Origin: Limonium bicolor
Taxonomy: Eukaryota > Streptophyta > Magnoliopsida > Caryophyllales > Plumbaginaceae
Direction: 5' to 3'
Assembly (NCBI GenBank): GCA_023374045.1
Contig: CM041781.1
Location: 139,182,982-139,246,981, forward strand
DNA: 64,000 bases
Shown here piece after piece: positions 47,972 to 58,780 of this stretch (position 1 is the stretch's first letter; each line of letters opens with the position of its first letter). The position numbers and the translations under genes were made by a program. Under the pieces are notes generated by a model. That model saw only the letters and a program-made list of their open reading frames with translations. It had not been told where the DNA came from and ran no database searches.

Positions 47972-50900
47972 TGAAATACCCCAAATCTAAATAATTTATT
48001 AAATCATTATTTATTGGAATATAATCCAAACATAAATCAGTTCACGTACGCATGCAAACCCATGCATGAAAACGTTACGTAAAATAGTCGTTTCACACAT
48101 AAACGCCATAAACGCTAAACGCCTTAGAAACATGTGATCAGCATGACCTTGTATGACCTTCTAAAACTCAAACCAAATGGTCATACACTCATTATATGAA
48201 TATATAAAATATTCCCTAAGCTATATTCAGTCAAATACGCAAAACGCTCGGGAGTGCTCACGCCCGCTCCTTAAAGCAAGAAAAGCTCGGAGGAGTGCCG
48301 AGGTGGCACGAACTCCTATAAAATTAATTCCTAGAGTTCCTAATATCATTATTTACCATTCTAAAGATAACCCACGAAGTGGTTCATCAAAATTCAACAA
48401 AAAACCACAGGAGGATTTCTTAACGCTCCTTTTTGGCCCGGGAGTGTCCCGATGGCCCGTAAATTATGTCACGGGTTGATTTAACCCCATATAACTCAAT
48501 GTAACATCTTATTATATGTTTATTTACTATAATAAGTGTTTACAAACACTTGGAACTCATAAAAACAATTTGTTTCCCAAAATTTCCTTAGAGCACAAAA
48601 ACACACCTTCGGGTGTCACGAAAATGCGTTTTACGCAATTGCCTTGTAGTTTTTGACATGCCACGAATTGGTAATCTTAAAAAGGGTTAAAATGACCTTC
48701 TAAATCAGTTGGTGTGACTAGTCAACAAGGCTCTCTATATGGGCCGATTTTGAGAGCAAAAACTAGTATAAAATTTGCTTTAAAAGTTTGTAAAAGGCTT
48801 AAAACATAATGACTCATCATCCCATGTGCTATACTTAATGGCAAAGAAATGTGTGACTCATTTGACCAGAGAGCTGTCGAAATTATGCTAGAGAACATGG
48901 CCAAGTTGGCTAGACAAAAACAAATGCTAAAAGCAAAAAGTAGATTCCTTTTCTTTTTGCCTTTTGATTTCTTAAGCAAGTAACCTTCCTTGCTTGTTTC
49001 TTAGCTCTTCTCCACCGGTTTTTGAGCTCCATTCAAGCCTCCAATTCGTGCACCTACATGAAGAAGAAGACAAGTCAATTGACATTGAAAAATGAAAGGA
49101 ATAAACTCACCTTTTCTCACCTTGTCTTCTAGCCAAAATAATTGCCTTGCCAACTCTTGCTTAGTCACTCCACATGGCCGGTTTTTAGGCTGGAAAAGAG
49201 ATCATTTATTGAGCCAATCAACCATGAATTAAACTAAGGAAAAGAATTGTCAAATGACATTAAAAATTTGACAAAACAAAATCATCAATTCCAAATGCCT
49301 CTTGCATTTACGTGAGCTAAGTCTCACTTTCTTCCTTGCCCTCTTCTTGCACGGTTTGGTAAGCTCCCTCCTCTCTCTCTCTAACTTCATCTTCTTCCTT
49401 TGAAGCTCTTAAGTCCATTAATGGAGTTTTAACTTCTATCTTCATCTTAAGGTAATTTCCTAGCATTTCTTGGCAAGTCTTGAAGCAAAACTCTTCCTAG
49501 CATATCAAGGTGGGTTCGGCCACATTTAGTTCTCCAAGGGGATTGTCCAAACCAACATTAAACCAAGGAGCATCTCCAGGTTATCTTAAGGTAGGTTTTA
49601 AAGCTTGAAAATCCTTAAAACACATTTTTGTGTGTAACCAAGTTCTACCTCTTCTAAGTCTCTTTTCTTCTTCATTTTGATGAAGGAAAACTTGCTCTTC
49701 ATCTACCTTTGGTGAGCCGAAATTATAAGAGAAAAAGTCTAAGGTAAAGTATTGAAAAACTACTTACAAATCTACTTAAGATCTTTGTTGAAGATCTAAC
49801 TCCAAACACCTTCACCTCACCTCTTGCATAAAACCGAAGAGGAGCATCAAGTTTACCTAGGAGAAAGCTTGGAGATTCAAGAAGAAGTTCAAGCACTTAA
49901 CCACCTTTGTTAAGAAGTAAGTTTACTAAGTAAATCCTTATATTATAAGCTTTGTTAAGCTTCTAAAAATTGTACAAAAATTATGTACACCTCTTAGGGT
50001 AAATATTACCGAAGCTATATGGTTTGTATGCTAAAATATAACCTATAACATATAAGGAAAATATTTACCTTAAGACACATTTTTGTGTCACAAATTTAGT
50101 TATGTTATATATCATTTCATGCCGAATTATCAAGGGCAAAAGTTCTTTATTTGAGCTTAGAATTTATATAAGACATTACAATAATTTATACATGAGTTAT
50201 ATAACTCCTATGAATTTATTTATAATTATCTTGACATATAAATCCACTTTTATATACTATATGGTCACCAAATAAATATGGCCGAATGGTTTATGGGTTA
50301 AATGAATTTTAATGAGCTACTTAGGTATATAAATTTATATCATAAAGTTTGGTGAGTTAAGAATATTCTATTAGTGTCTAAATGACTAATTAATTAAGTT
50401 ATGTGGGTTAAATGTAATTTTTACAAAGTTTAGTGTACTTATATTAAAAACCGAGAGCTAAAGGGCTATTTGGTGTAATTATAATATAATATAAGGTTAG
50501 GAATTAAGTTTAAGAATTTTAGATAATCTAAACAAGCTTTAAAATAACTTTTTTATAAGTTTTGGGCTATTATGTAATTTATAAAAGTTGTTATGAAAGT
50601 TTAGATATAAAATGGGGCGAATTCATAATTAAGGAAATTATTAGGTTCGCTTTTGAATTTAGAAGAATTAAATACTTAAACTTATAGTTTATAAAGTTAT
50701 TAAATATCTATATTAAGTTTTTGTGGGTGAAATGTAATTATATGGAAAGTTCAATGACAAAGCCGAATTGTTTTGGGGATTAGTTTGGTAAATTTAATGA
50801 ATTTATATTTTATTTATATTCAGCATTTATGGAGAATTAAAATTAAAACTATAGTTTATAAGACTTTAGGTAAAGATTATAAGATTTTGTGGTTAGATTG

Positions 50901-51640
50901 CAAATATAAGAAGTATATATATCATGCCGAGATTTTGAGGGGCTAAGATGTAATTTCCGAAAGTTATAATATTTTAAGTTATGTCCAAAATATTAGAGGT
51001 AGTTTTGTAATTTAATTGAAGGAATTAAAATTATGTTATAAAAGAGATTAGAATTTAAATGTAAAGTTTATGAATTAATGGGGTTGTTTTGTAAATAACC
51101 GAAAAATAAGCTTAAGAATTTAGATTTAAATAAATATAGGTCCTATATGGATATTTGGAGGATTTAGAAGAAAGAATTTTGATTAAAGGAATTATGGAAT
51201 TAGAACTATGGCTTATATAGTTATAAGGAATCTAAAGGTAAACCAATAAATATTATTTATGGTTAAAAGGAGAATAATAGAAACTATAAGAATTTTATGT
51301 CCATGTGTGACATATAAAAAAATAGTCAAGAATTACAAGTTGTTATGTCACCTAGACAATTGAAATAAACAACAAATATAGTACATGAATATATAAATAC
51401 ATATAAGTACAATAAAGGGTTTATAAATAAATCAAAAAGAATAACAATTAAGTTATACATTAAATCATGAGGTAATTAGAAGAAATAAACCTCACATGAA
51501 ATAACAAATACGAGATTTGTTAAAAGTTCTAATAGAATTATTATATAAGGGTAACATAAATTAACCCTCTCAGTTAATCCTATTCTAGGACTTTGTTTGA
51601 CCAGACGTTGACCGGGAATTAAACCAGTACAGTCTACGGT

Positions 51641-51711
51641 GAACGGTATGGGATTCTTGCAACCTGTTTTCTAACGGATTACACCGGCTTGTGTGCTATC
51701 TGTTGTTTGAA
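51641..51711 (+). promoter_or_regulatory. Conserved LTR block, element F copy
   Basis: AACGGTATGGGATTCTTGC, then AACCTG...CTAACGGATTACACCGG and CTTGTGTGCTATC. Shared with A, C and E; second copy at 63006-63065. It lies about 1.2 kb from the LTR end. Confidence 0.5.
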
Positions 51712-52496
51712 ATAACGACCAAGATAATTAATGTAAACTGTTGTTTTACTCTTGCACACTGTGGTATTATTTTATGTGCGTGAATGTTGCTGACTACATC
51801 GTGTATGTCCCACGCATACAAACACTACTATACCAGTGGATTAAATACCTGCGTTTCAGTATACCGAGGACTTGTACTCAAGTCTCTCACTAACTTCAGT
51901 TTATAACAAACGTCATTATCCTAAACGTGATAATTGACAATACACATTGTGTTCTTGTTTAACGTCTTTATATGACACTTAACAATTATATACTTCGAGA
52001 TTGAGGAGCCCAGTTGGATCTGGCCATGCATGCTACGGGAGTTGTACCTGTCTCAGGTCGTCTCCTACTACGTCGCGACGGAACATTCAGTTGGGAGGAA
52101 GACTTTATTCCTTCCGGGATTCAAATGCCCTTCAGTTCGAGGAAGACTTTATTCCTCTAGTGGGTTCTTATTTCCCACGCCATTCAGTTCAGGGTTTAAC
52201 TACGTTATCTCCTGGGGTTTTTATACCCAACCTTTCTCTATAACGAGGTCACTATACCTCCACTAATTCAGATATTCAGTTATAACGGTCAGTCCCATTG
52301 TGTGGACCGACTATCAGTAAAGAATTTCAGTTCAGCTAACTCGACCTTCTGTGTCTTGTTTATGTGACATTATTGTCCTTGTATGGATACTTGTTATTAT
52401 CAGACTATGCTTGTTTACAGCTTTATAAAAATGAACTGCATGTGTTCGACAAAGTAGTTGGTGTGGCCCGGTAGACGATGGGCTGCACGTTTTCCA

Positions 52497-52549
52497 TACC
52501 AGCATTGTTTGCTGAGCCCCTTTGGGGGCACCCCCATTTTTCAGGTACC
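52497..52549 (+). promoter_or_regulatory. U5 stem-loop plus CAG|GT module, candidate leader splice donor (element F)
   Basis: TACCAGCATTGTTTGCTGA, GCCCCTTTGGGGGC, a C/T tract, TTTTTCAG|GTACC (GT at 52545). Spliced to CTGCAG|ATG at 53031 it would remove 486 bases, including the primer binding site. The 3' LTR copy has GT at 63909. The donor role is inferred. Confidence 0.55.
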
Positions 52550-52855
52550 TGAAGTTAAGAAGATTACCACACCGAGTGTAGGTGGGGTAGATTCAAGCTA
52601 TGGGAGTCTTCTTCTAGACATTATTTTACTTAAGTATTGTACATTAGAGTTTGATTCCTAGTATCTCGGGTTGTATCTGTATTCCAGACCGTGACATTTG
52701 AGGACTGTATTTGGACTTAGCCTTGTTGGTCACAAGGGTGGCCAACGGCATTGTAATACCGCCCGGTTGTTGTATTTATTTCCGCTGCAGTTGTATTTTA
52801 TTTGGGAGTGATCGCCGTTCAGTTTATTGGATTTCGGGTTGGGGTATTACAAAAA

Positions 52856-52885
52856 TGGTATCAGAGCGTAGTTACGCTCTGGATA
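52856..52885 (+). other. Primer binding site and hairpin, element F
   Basis: TGGTATCAGAGC (52856-52867) matches initiator Met-tRNA at 12 positions. TATCAGAGCGTA and TACGCTCTGGATA form a long stem across it. Confidence 0.9.
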
Positions 52886-53030
52886 CAAGGATACACCGAG
52901 ATTAGGATATCTAAGACTTAGGTTAAGGGTTGAGAGATAGTATTGAAAGAGTTTAAGTTAGTTTTACTTAGACCACTATCCAAGACCAGGATTTTGACCA
53001 CAGTGCCTAATATACCTCAACATCCTGCAG

Positions 53031-53655
53031 ATGTCGGGAAGAGGAGGACGACGTGGACAGGCTGATGAGGAGCCAAACGTCAGGCTGGCAGACATTGCCA
53101 CCTTAATCGCTCAGGCATTCGCACAGGCGGGGGTTGGACAGCAGCAGCAGCTACCTCCACCACCACCACCCAGAGAGAGAGATTGGGTGAAGAGTTTGGC
53201 TGATCTGAGGCCAACTGCATTCAAGGGGCAGACTGACCCTGCTCACTTGGAGACCTACATCATGGAGATGGAGACAGCGTTCGAGACGCTTGCAGTCCCA
53301 GCTAGGGAAAAGTAAGACTTGCTGCCTTTTATCTGAAGGATGCAGCTAGAGATTGGTGGAACATGGTGAAAGCCGACCACCTGGATGACCCAGCTTTTAC
53401 TTGGGGACATTACACTGCATTACTTAGGGGCAAATACTACCCGGCCCACACCAGGATGGTGAAGACTCGGGAGTTTGACGCCTTGGAGCAGACGGGGAAG
53501 ATGTCAGTGGATGAGTACTATGCGAAGTTCACTTCGCTACTCAGACTATTACCCGGCATAGGATACTCGGACCAGGTGTTGGTCGACCGATTCTACGGGG
53601 GACTGAGCCCTCGACTTCAGTTTGGGATGGGGCCAATCATCCCACCAGTTTGCAG
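53031..53655 (+). pseudogene. gag: Gag capsid-type exon 1, element F (two frameshifts)
   Basis: The ATG at 53031 follows CCTGCAG directly. Gly/Arg-rich start (MSGRGGRRG), proline run PPPPPP, DWVKSLADLRP, then ETLAVPAREK. There a one-base loss in an AAAAGG run near 53311 closes the frame at 53315. Homology continues (DWWNMVKADHLDD, LRGKYYPAHTRMVKTREFD, VDEYYAKFTSLL, DRFYGGLSPRLQFG) to a second shift near 53630. The exon is 625 bp versus 627 in element B, consistent with two lost bases. It ends at TTTGCAG|GTAAAA with a 92 bp intron (53656-53747). Both losses may be sequence errors. Confidence 0.85.
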
Positions 53656-53747
53656 GTAAAACAGGATGGACATAAATCAGTTGGAAATCTTATTACATAC
53701 TATACCCCATCATGGGAGATTTGGAGATTAATATCTTGAGATTTCAG

Positions 53748-53988
53748 GAATGCTACCATGCTGCTTCCGTAGTGGAGATCACTTGTAAGAGAAGGGATGC
53801 TTTGAGCTCCCAAAAGAGGAAGGACGGACCTGGTGGCGAAGATGCCAAGCAGGGGAACTCCAACAAAAGAAACAAACCCTATCAGAAAGGACAGGGGTCC
53901 TATCAAGGGAAAGGGAACCAAACTACTGGGAACCCCCAGTCAGGAACCTACGGAGTGACAACTTCACAGAAAACCTACCCACCTAAGG
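53748..53988 (+). CDS. gag: Gag exon 2 (basic linker), element F
   Basis: Open throughout, 241 bp, phase 0 in and phase 1 out, the same as A's exon 2. It begins ECYHAASVVEIT after GATTTCAG. It is rich in Lys, Gln, Gly and Asn, as expected of a flexible nucleic-acid-binding linker, and ends TYPPKG at AAGG|GTAGGC. A 90 bp intron follows (53989-54078). Confidence 0.72.
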
Positions 53989-54078
53989 GTAGGCACTCTA
54001 ATCAAACAGATAAATTTTTGAGACTTTTGTGATTACTTCAGCACCGTTAGAATGAATAATTGACCTTGATTGTATTAG

Positions 54079-54416
54079 GTTCTGGATCTGGCTCAAACAC
54101 GGGCCAGAAGTATATCCGCCGTTTCAACTGTAAACAGTGCGGGAAGGATCACCCCGGCGTGGACTGCCAGGGGGAGAAAGTCATGTGCCGCTACTGTCAG
54201 ATACTCGGGCATCAGTGCCTTCGAGTGTATCCGAAACCCGGAGAGCAGGAACTACCGCCCGGGAGCAAAGCCAAACCCAGGCCAAAGAATGGAGCTAGCG
54301 ATACTCGCCCTCCACCAACAAATCAACTCAGGGGTACAAGGGCAAAGGCCCAGCATCGGGACCCGCCCTGCATGTCATGGACCGCTCAGATGAGGCTGGT
54401 CCTTCTACTAACCCAG
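54079..54416 (+). pseudogene. gag: Gag exon 3 with two zinc knuckles, element F
   Basis: It opens after TGTATTAG in phase 1. First knuckle CKQCGKDHPGVDC (CX2CX3HX4C), second CRYCQILGHQ..EC (CX2CX4HX4C). A one-base insertion near 54220 shifts the frame just before the last Cys, and the native frame is recovered near the end (MDRSDEAGPSTNP). It ends at AACCCAG|GTATTT in phase 1. This is the donor for both the AlkB acceptor (54545) and the protease acceptor (55408). Confidence 0.78.
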
Positions 54417-55407
54417 GTATTTCTGAACCGTGTGAACCTATTATCGAGCAATGGATGATGTGAATGAGTGCTTGCATGCCTTGATTGCCTAATTGAGTAG
54501 GAAAGAATTAGTAAGACTCACTAGTAAAAATTTAAATCACGTAGGAAGCTATAAGATATGCTTTCCTATCCCCTCACCGCCCTCCCTGGAGGAAAACATT
54601 ATCAAGGTACAAGAACCAGGGAACGAACAATGTAAGGTTATCCAACCAGGTTTGATATTACTCAAAGGATACCTAACACCGGAGACACAAATAGCAATCA
54701 TCAGGAAATGTCAAGAATTGGGAGCAGGACCAGGAGGGTTCTACACTCCGGAATTTCCAGGAGGATCAAAAATGAAGCTGAAAAATGATGTGCTTAGGAA
54801 AAGATTGGAATCCATACACAAAAACCTACCAAGATACAAGAAATGGAGATGGAGCACAAGTACCAAAAATCCCAGAAGAATTTTTACCAATTGTGGAACA
54901 AGCAGTTAATACAGCTCAACAACTGGAAGGAGATCCAGTTCCCAATCTAAGGGCTGATCTATGTATCATCAACTTCTATGAAGAAGGAGGCCGCTTAGGA
55001 CTACACCAGGACAATGATGAAACAAAAGGGTCCCTTGAACAGGGGATACCAGTATTGTCCTTGTCAATTGGAGATGACGCAGAGTTCCTTTATGGCGAGC
55101 AGAAGCGTGTGGACCTTGCAAAGGAAATCATATTGAGTTCAGGAGATGTTTTAATAATGGGTGGAAGTCAAGGTTGCTATACCATGGAATTAAAAGGATT
55201 AAGCTAAACACAGCACCTTCGACAGTGATAAACACCACTCACATGAGACCAGGAAGATTAAGTTTAACCTTTAGAAAGTACTAGTGTTGTAATTGTTTTG
55301 GACTTCAGAAAGGAGATCATCTCATCAATGAAGCATTATTGTTTGTGAAAGTGAATGTCTTTAGACCCCATCATGTATCAAAGTACTTACTCAGATTCTG
55401 TTATTAG
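54417..55407 (+). other. Inferred alternative intron region spanning the AlkB exon, element F
   Basis: Donor 54417. The near acceptor CACGTAG|GA (54544) gives a 128 bp intron leading into AlkB. The far acceptor TGTTATTAG|GT (55407) gives a 991 bp intron leading into protease. Both restore the gag frame through a Gly codon. Bases 55285-55407, after the AlkB stop, are non-coding. Confidence 0.62.
54545..55284 (+). pseudogene. AlkB-like 2-oxoglutarate/Fe(II) dioxygenase exon, element F (two offsetting one-base shifts)
   Basis: About 246 codons, with the total length still in frame. The conserved part begins right at the acceptor with ICFPIPS, which A matches as ICYPIPS, then KGYLTPETQIAIIRKC, GGFYTPEF and CLGKDWNPYTKTYQDTRNGD. 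The core: IINFYEEGGRLGLHQDND (Fe ligands His 55004, Asp 55010), LSIGDDAEFLYG, SGDVLIMGG, LYHGIKRI (third ligand His 55183), and RPGRLSLTFR, whose Arg residues bind 2-oxoglutarate, then TAG at 55282. One extra A near 54783 and one lost base near 55166 shift the middle and cancel over the whole length. All catalytic residues are present, so the protein may be active if the shifts are sequencing errors. The length suits a complete AlkB catalytic domain. The likely substrate is N-methylated RNA, by family inference. Confidence 0.9.
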
Positions 55408-56141
55408 GTTGTGCTAAGGAGACGGAAGGTGCCTTAAGTATACTTACTGAGGAGGAGGCCAGCAAGGGCGGCGCGATCCTCACTGGTACCTTTCCGGTTA
55501 ATGGAGTGGATGCATTAGTACTGTTCGACTCCGGAGCCTCACATACTTTCGTTTCGCCTACGCTTGCGGGGAAGTTGGGGCTAGACGCAGTAGAGTTACC
55601 TGATTTTAAGGTGGCACTCCCGTCTAAGGAGAAGATCAGTTGCACTCGTCTTTATAGAGGAGCCACTATCAGTATTAAGGAGGAGGAATTTCCTATTGAC
55701 CTTATTGAGTTCAGAGGTCTAGGATTCGATGTTATAGCCGGGATGGACTGGCTGGGGCGGCACAGAGGCCGCATTCTTTGTGCAGAGCGCAGACTGTTGC
55801 TTAAGAGCCCATCAGGAGTGACAGTATCTTACCGTCAGAGCCCTAGGGCGCCATCGATAAAAGTTATATCTGCTATGTCCATGTACAAGCACGTCAGGAA
55901 GCAGAAGGAGGTATATCTATGTTATGTTCAGAATGTAGAGCATGACCCTGATTTTGATCCAGCTATGCCAGTGGTGTCGGAATTTCCAGATATTTTTCCA
56001 AAGGAACTTCCAGGCTTACCGCCATCCAGAGAGGTAGAGTTCTCCATCGAATTACTACCAGGTACCGGTCCCATAGCTAAGGCACCGTACCGTATGGCAC
56101 CAGCAGAGATGGCTGAGCTGAAAGAGCAGCTGAAAGATTTG
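55408..56141 (+). pseudogene. pol: Protease, spacer and start of RT, element F
   Basis: Open from the acceptor at 55408 to a one-base loss near 56141. The catalytic DSG lies in LFDSGASHTF (Asp 55527), then GFDVIAGMDWLGRH, and a spacer ending in FPKELPGLPPSREVEF, where Glu stands in place of A's stop. The start is set by the splice acceptor, not by an ATG: the residues before the first usable Met (EGALSILTE) match A exactly. Confidence 0.87.
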
Positions 56142-57590
56142 TGGACAAGGGATACATACGACCTAGCGTATCCCCTTGGGGAGCACCAGTCCTATTTGTG
56201 AAGAAGAAGGATGGAAGCCTTCGTTTATGTATTGATTACAGGAGCTTAATGCAGTATCAGTGAAGAATAAATATCCACTACCACGGATCGATGATTTGTT
56301 TGATCAGTTGAAAGGAGCAAAAGTGTTTTCGAAGATCGATTTGAGATCAGGCTACCATCAGATACCCATCAGGGAGCAAGACATAGAAAAGACAGCCTTC
56401 AGAACACGGTATGGCCACTATGAGTTTACAGTCATGCCTTTTGGCTTGTCAAATGCACCTGCAGTCTTCATGGATTTGATGAACAGATTATTCAGAGAGC
56501 AGTTGGATAAGACCGTGGTTGTATTCATCGATGACATCCTAATCTACTCAAAGTCTAAAGAAGAGCATGAGAGTCACCTTCGACATACACTTCAGATCTT
56601 AAGGGAGAACCAGCTTTATGCTAAGTTCTCCAAATGTGAGTTTTGGTTGGACAGAGTTTCCTTTTTAGGACATGTTATCTCTGATGCCGGGATCGCAGTG
56701 GATCCAGCAAAGATAGAAGCAGTTCGCACTTGGCCTAGGCCAAAGACAGTTACGGACATCAGGAGTTTCCTTGGTTTAGCAGGATACTACAGAAGGTTTG
56801 TCAGAGACTTCTCCAAAATAGCCAAACCTATGACCAGCTTAATGAAGAAGGATGCACCTTTCACATGGACTACTGAATGTGAGACCTCATTCGAGCTTCT
56901 GAAGAATGCCTTGACATCAGCACCAGTTTTGACTATACCTGAAGGCACAGAGGGTTATGAGGTTTATTGTGATGCATCAGGAAGGGGACTAGGGTGTGTA
57001 CTCATGCAGAATGGGAAGGTAGTCGCCTACGCTTCCCGACAATTGAAGAAACATGAGGAAAACTATCCCACACATGACTTGGAGCTTGGAGCTATTGTTT
57101 TTGCCTTGAAGATCTGGCGCCACTACCTGTATGGTGTCCAGATGACCGTATATTCGGATCATAAGAGTTTGAAATATGTATTCACCCAGAAGGAGTTAAA
57201 CATGAGACAAAGAAGATGGGTTGAATTTCTTAAGGATTATGACATTGATTTGCAGTACAAGGAAGGGAAAGCTAATGTTGTAGCAGACGCATTGAGTCGA
57301 CGAGCATATTCTCTTAATGCCATTGTGGCTAGCTCGAGTCTTATGGACGACATACGCAGAGCACAGCAGAGTGATCAGCGAATGATGGAGATCAGTCAGA
57401 AGTTGACTGACGGTACATTTGAGGGTGGGAAGTATGAGTTCCAGTTACATGATGATGGACTCATCAGATTGAAGGGAAGATTGTGTATTCCCAGAGACAG
57501 CACAGATATAAAGGAGCATATTCTTCGAGAGTCCCACACTTCTACCACATCTGTCCATCCAGGAGCTTCTAAGATGTACAAAGATCTGAA
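56142..57590 (+). pseudogene. pol: Reverse transcriptase and RNase H, element F
   Basis: After small losses near 56141 and 56242, the frame is open from 56260 to 57590 (about 443 codons). [39 protein letters not shown], the catalytic FIDDILIYS (Asp 56530 and 56533, both intact, unlike A), [10 protein letters not shown]. RNase [42 protein letters not shown]. The integrase zinc region starts near 57535 ([16 protein letters not shown]). Confidence 0.9.
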
Positions 57591-58780
57591 AGGTATTTCT
57601 GGTGGAGTGGTATGAAGGGCGACGTGACAGAGTATGTGATTCGATGTCTCACTTGTCAGAAAGTGAAATTCGAACATAGACGACCAGGAGGTATGGTACA
57701 GTCTATGCCAGTTCCTGAATGGAAGTTTTATGATATTTCTATGGACTTCGTGGTGGGACTACCACCTACGAGAGGAGGACTTAATATGATTTGGGTTGTT
57801 GTTGATCGACTGACTAAGGTTGCTAGGTTTATTCCGATGAAGGACTTGGAAAGTGCCAAAGTTAGCAGAACTATTTGAGCACGAGATTATCAGACATCAT
57901 GGAGTACCCAAGACTATTGTTTCAGATCGAGACACTAGATTTCTCTCACGATACTGGCGAGCTACTCGCGAGGCACTTGGCACGAGTTGAAGCTTAGCAC
58001 AGCATTTCATCCTCAGACAGATGGTCAGTCAGAGAGGACTATTCAGACCTTAGAGGACATGCTACGAGCATGTGCCTTGGACTTCCAGGGCAGCTGGATA
58101 GATAGATTACATCTCATCGAGTTTGCATACAATAACAGCTATCACGCCTCTATACAGATGTCACCTTTTCAGGCTTTATATGGCAGACCATGCCGCACAC
58201 CTTTGTGCTGGGACGAGTCTAGTGAGACCGTCATCATTGGGCCTGAGTACTTGGAGCAAGTCCAGGCAGAAGTTCAGCAGATCAGAAACAATATGAAAGC
58301 AGCACAGGACAGACAGAAATCATATGCTGATGAGAGGCGACGAGACCTTGAGTTCGCAGTTGGCGACCAGGTATTTCTACGAGTTTCACCCATGAAGGGT
58401 GTATTCAGATTTGGTCAGAAGGGCAAGCTAAGCCCGAAATTTGTAGGACCCTACGCTATCATAGAGCGGGTGGGCCTAGTGGCATATCGACTTGATTTGC
58501 CAGCCGAGTTGGGCAAAGTACACAATGTTTTTCACGTGTCTCAGCTTAAGAAATACATGCCTCATCCTTCTCATGTTCTACAACCAGAGACACTCTCTTT
58601 AGAACCAACAATGCGGTATGTGGAAACACCGCAAAGAATCTTAGATAGGAAGACACGAGAGACTCGAAACAAGTCTGTGAGCCTCGTGAAGGTTCTTTGG
58701 TCGAACCACGATGTGGAAGAGGCCACATGGGAACTCGAAGCTGATATGCGAGCGAGTTTCCCTCATTATTTACCGACTAG
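57591..58780 (+). pseudogene. pol: Integrase with chromodomain-like tail, element F
   Basis: It continues the HHCC site (CLTCQ) after a shift near 57590, then the core [17 protein letters not shown] and DGQSERTIQTLEDM, with shifts near 57845 and 57980 between the first and last catalytic acids. The rest is open: [49 protein letters not shown] and the chromodomain-like [18 protein letters not shown] last shift near 58755 separates the frame from the native stop TAG at 58778-58780. All shifts are one or two bases. Confidence 0.87.

Larger units (their letters stand above)
47972..52851 (+). repeat. 5' LTR of element F
   Basis: 4880 bp from TGAAATACCCC to GGGTATTACA. AT-rich middle (49900-51550). 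It contains the conserved block (51641-51711) and the U5 module (52497-52549). No gene; the open frames at 52001-52266 recur at 63365-63630 only because the LTR is duplicated. Confidence 0.95.

Noticed and set aside
52001..52266. Two overlapping open frames repeated at 63365-63630
   Set aside because: They lie in the LTR and recur only because the LTR is duplicated; they overlap in different frames and match no family.
54545..55284. AlkB as a fragment of an integrated plant RNA virus
   Set aside because: No viral replicase or coat sequence is nearby, the domain lies between gag and pol in two elements with matching splice phases, and its motifs look closer to plant ALKBH1-like proteins. A phylogeny would be needed to exclude a viral source entirely.
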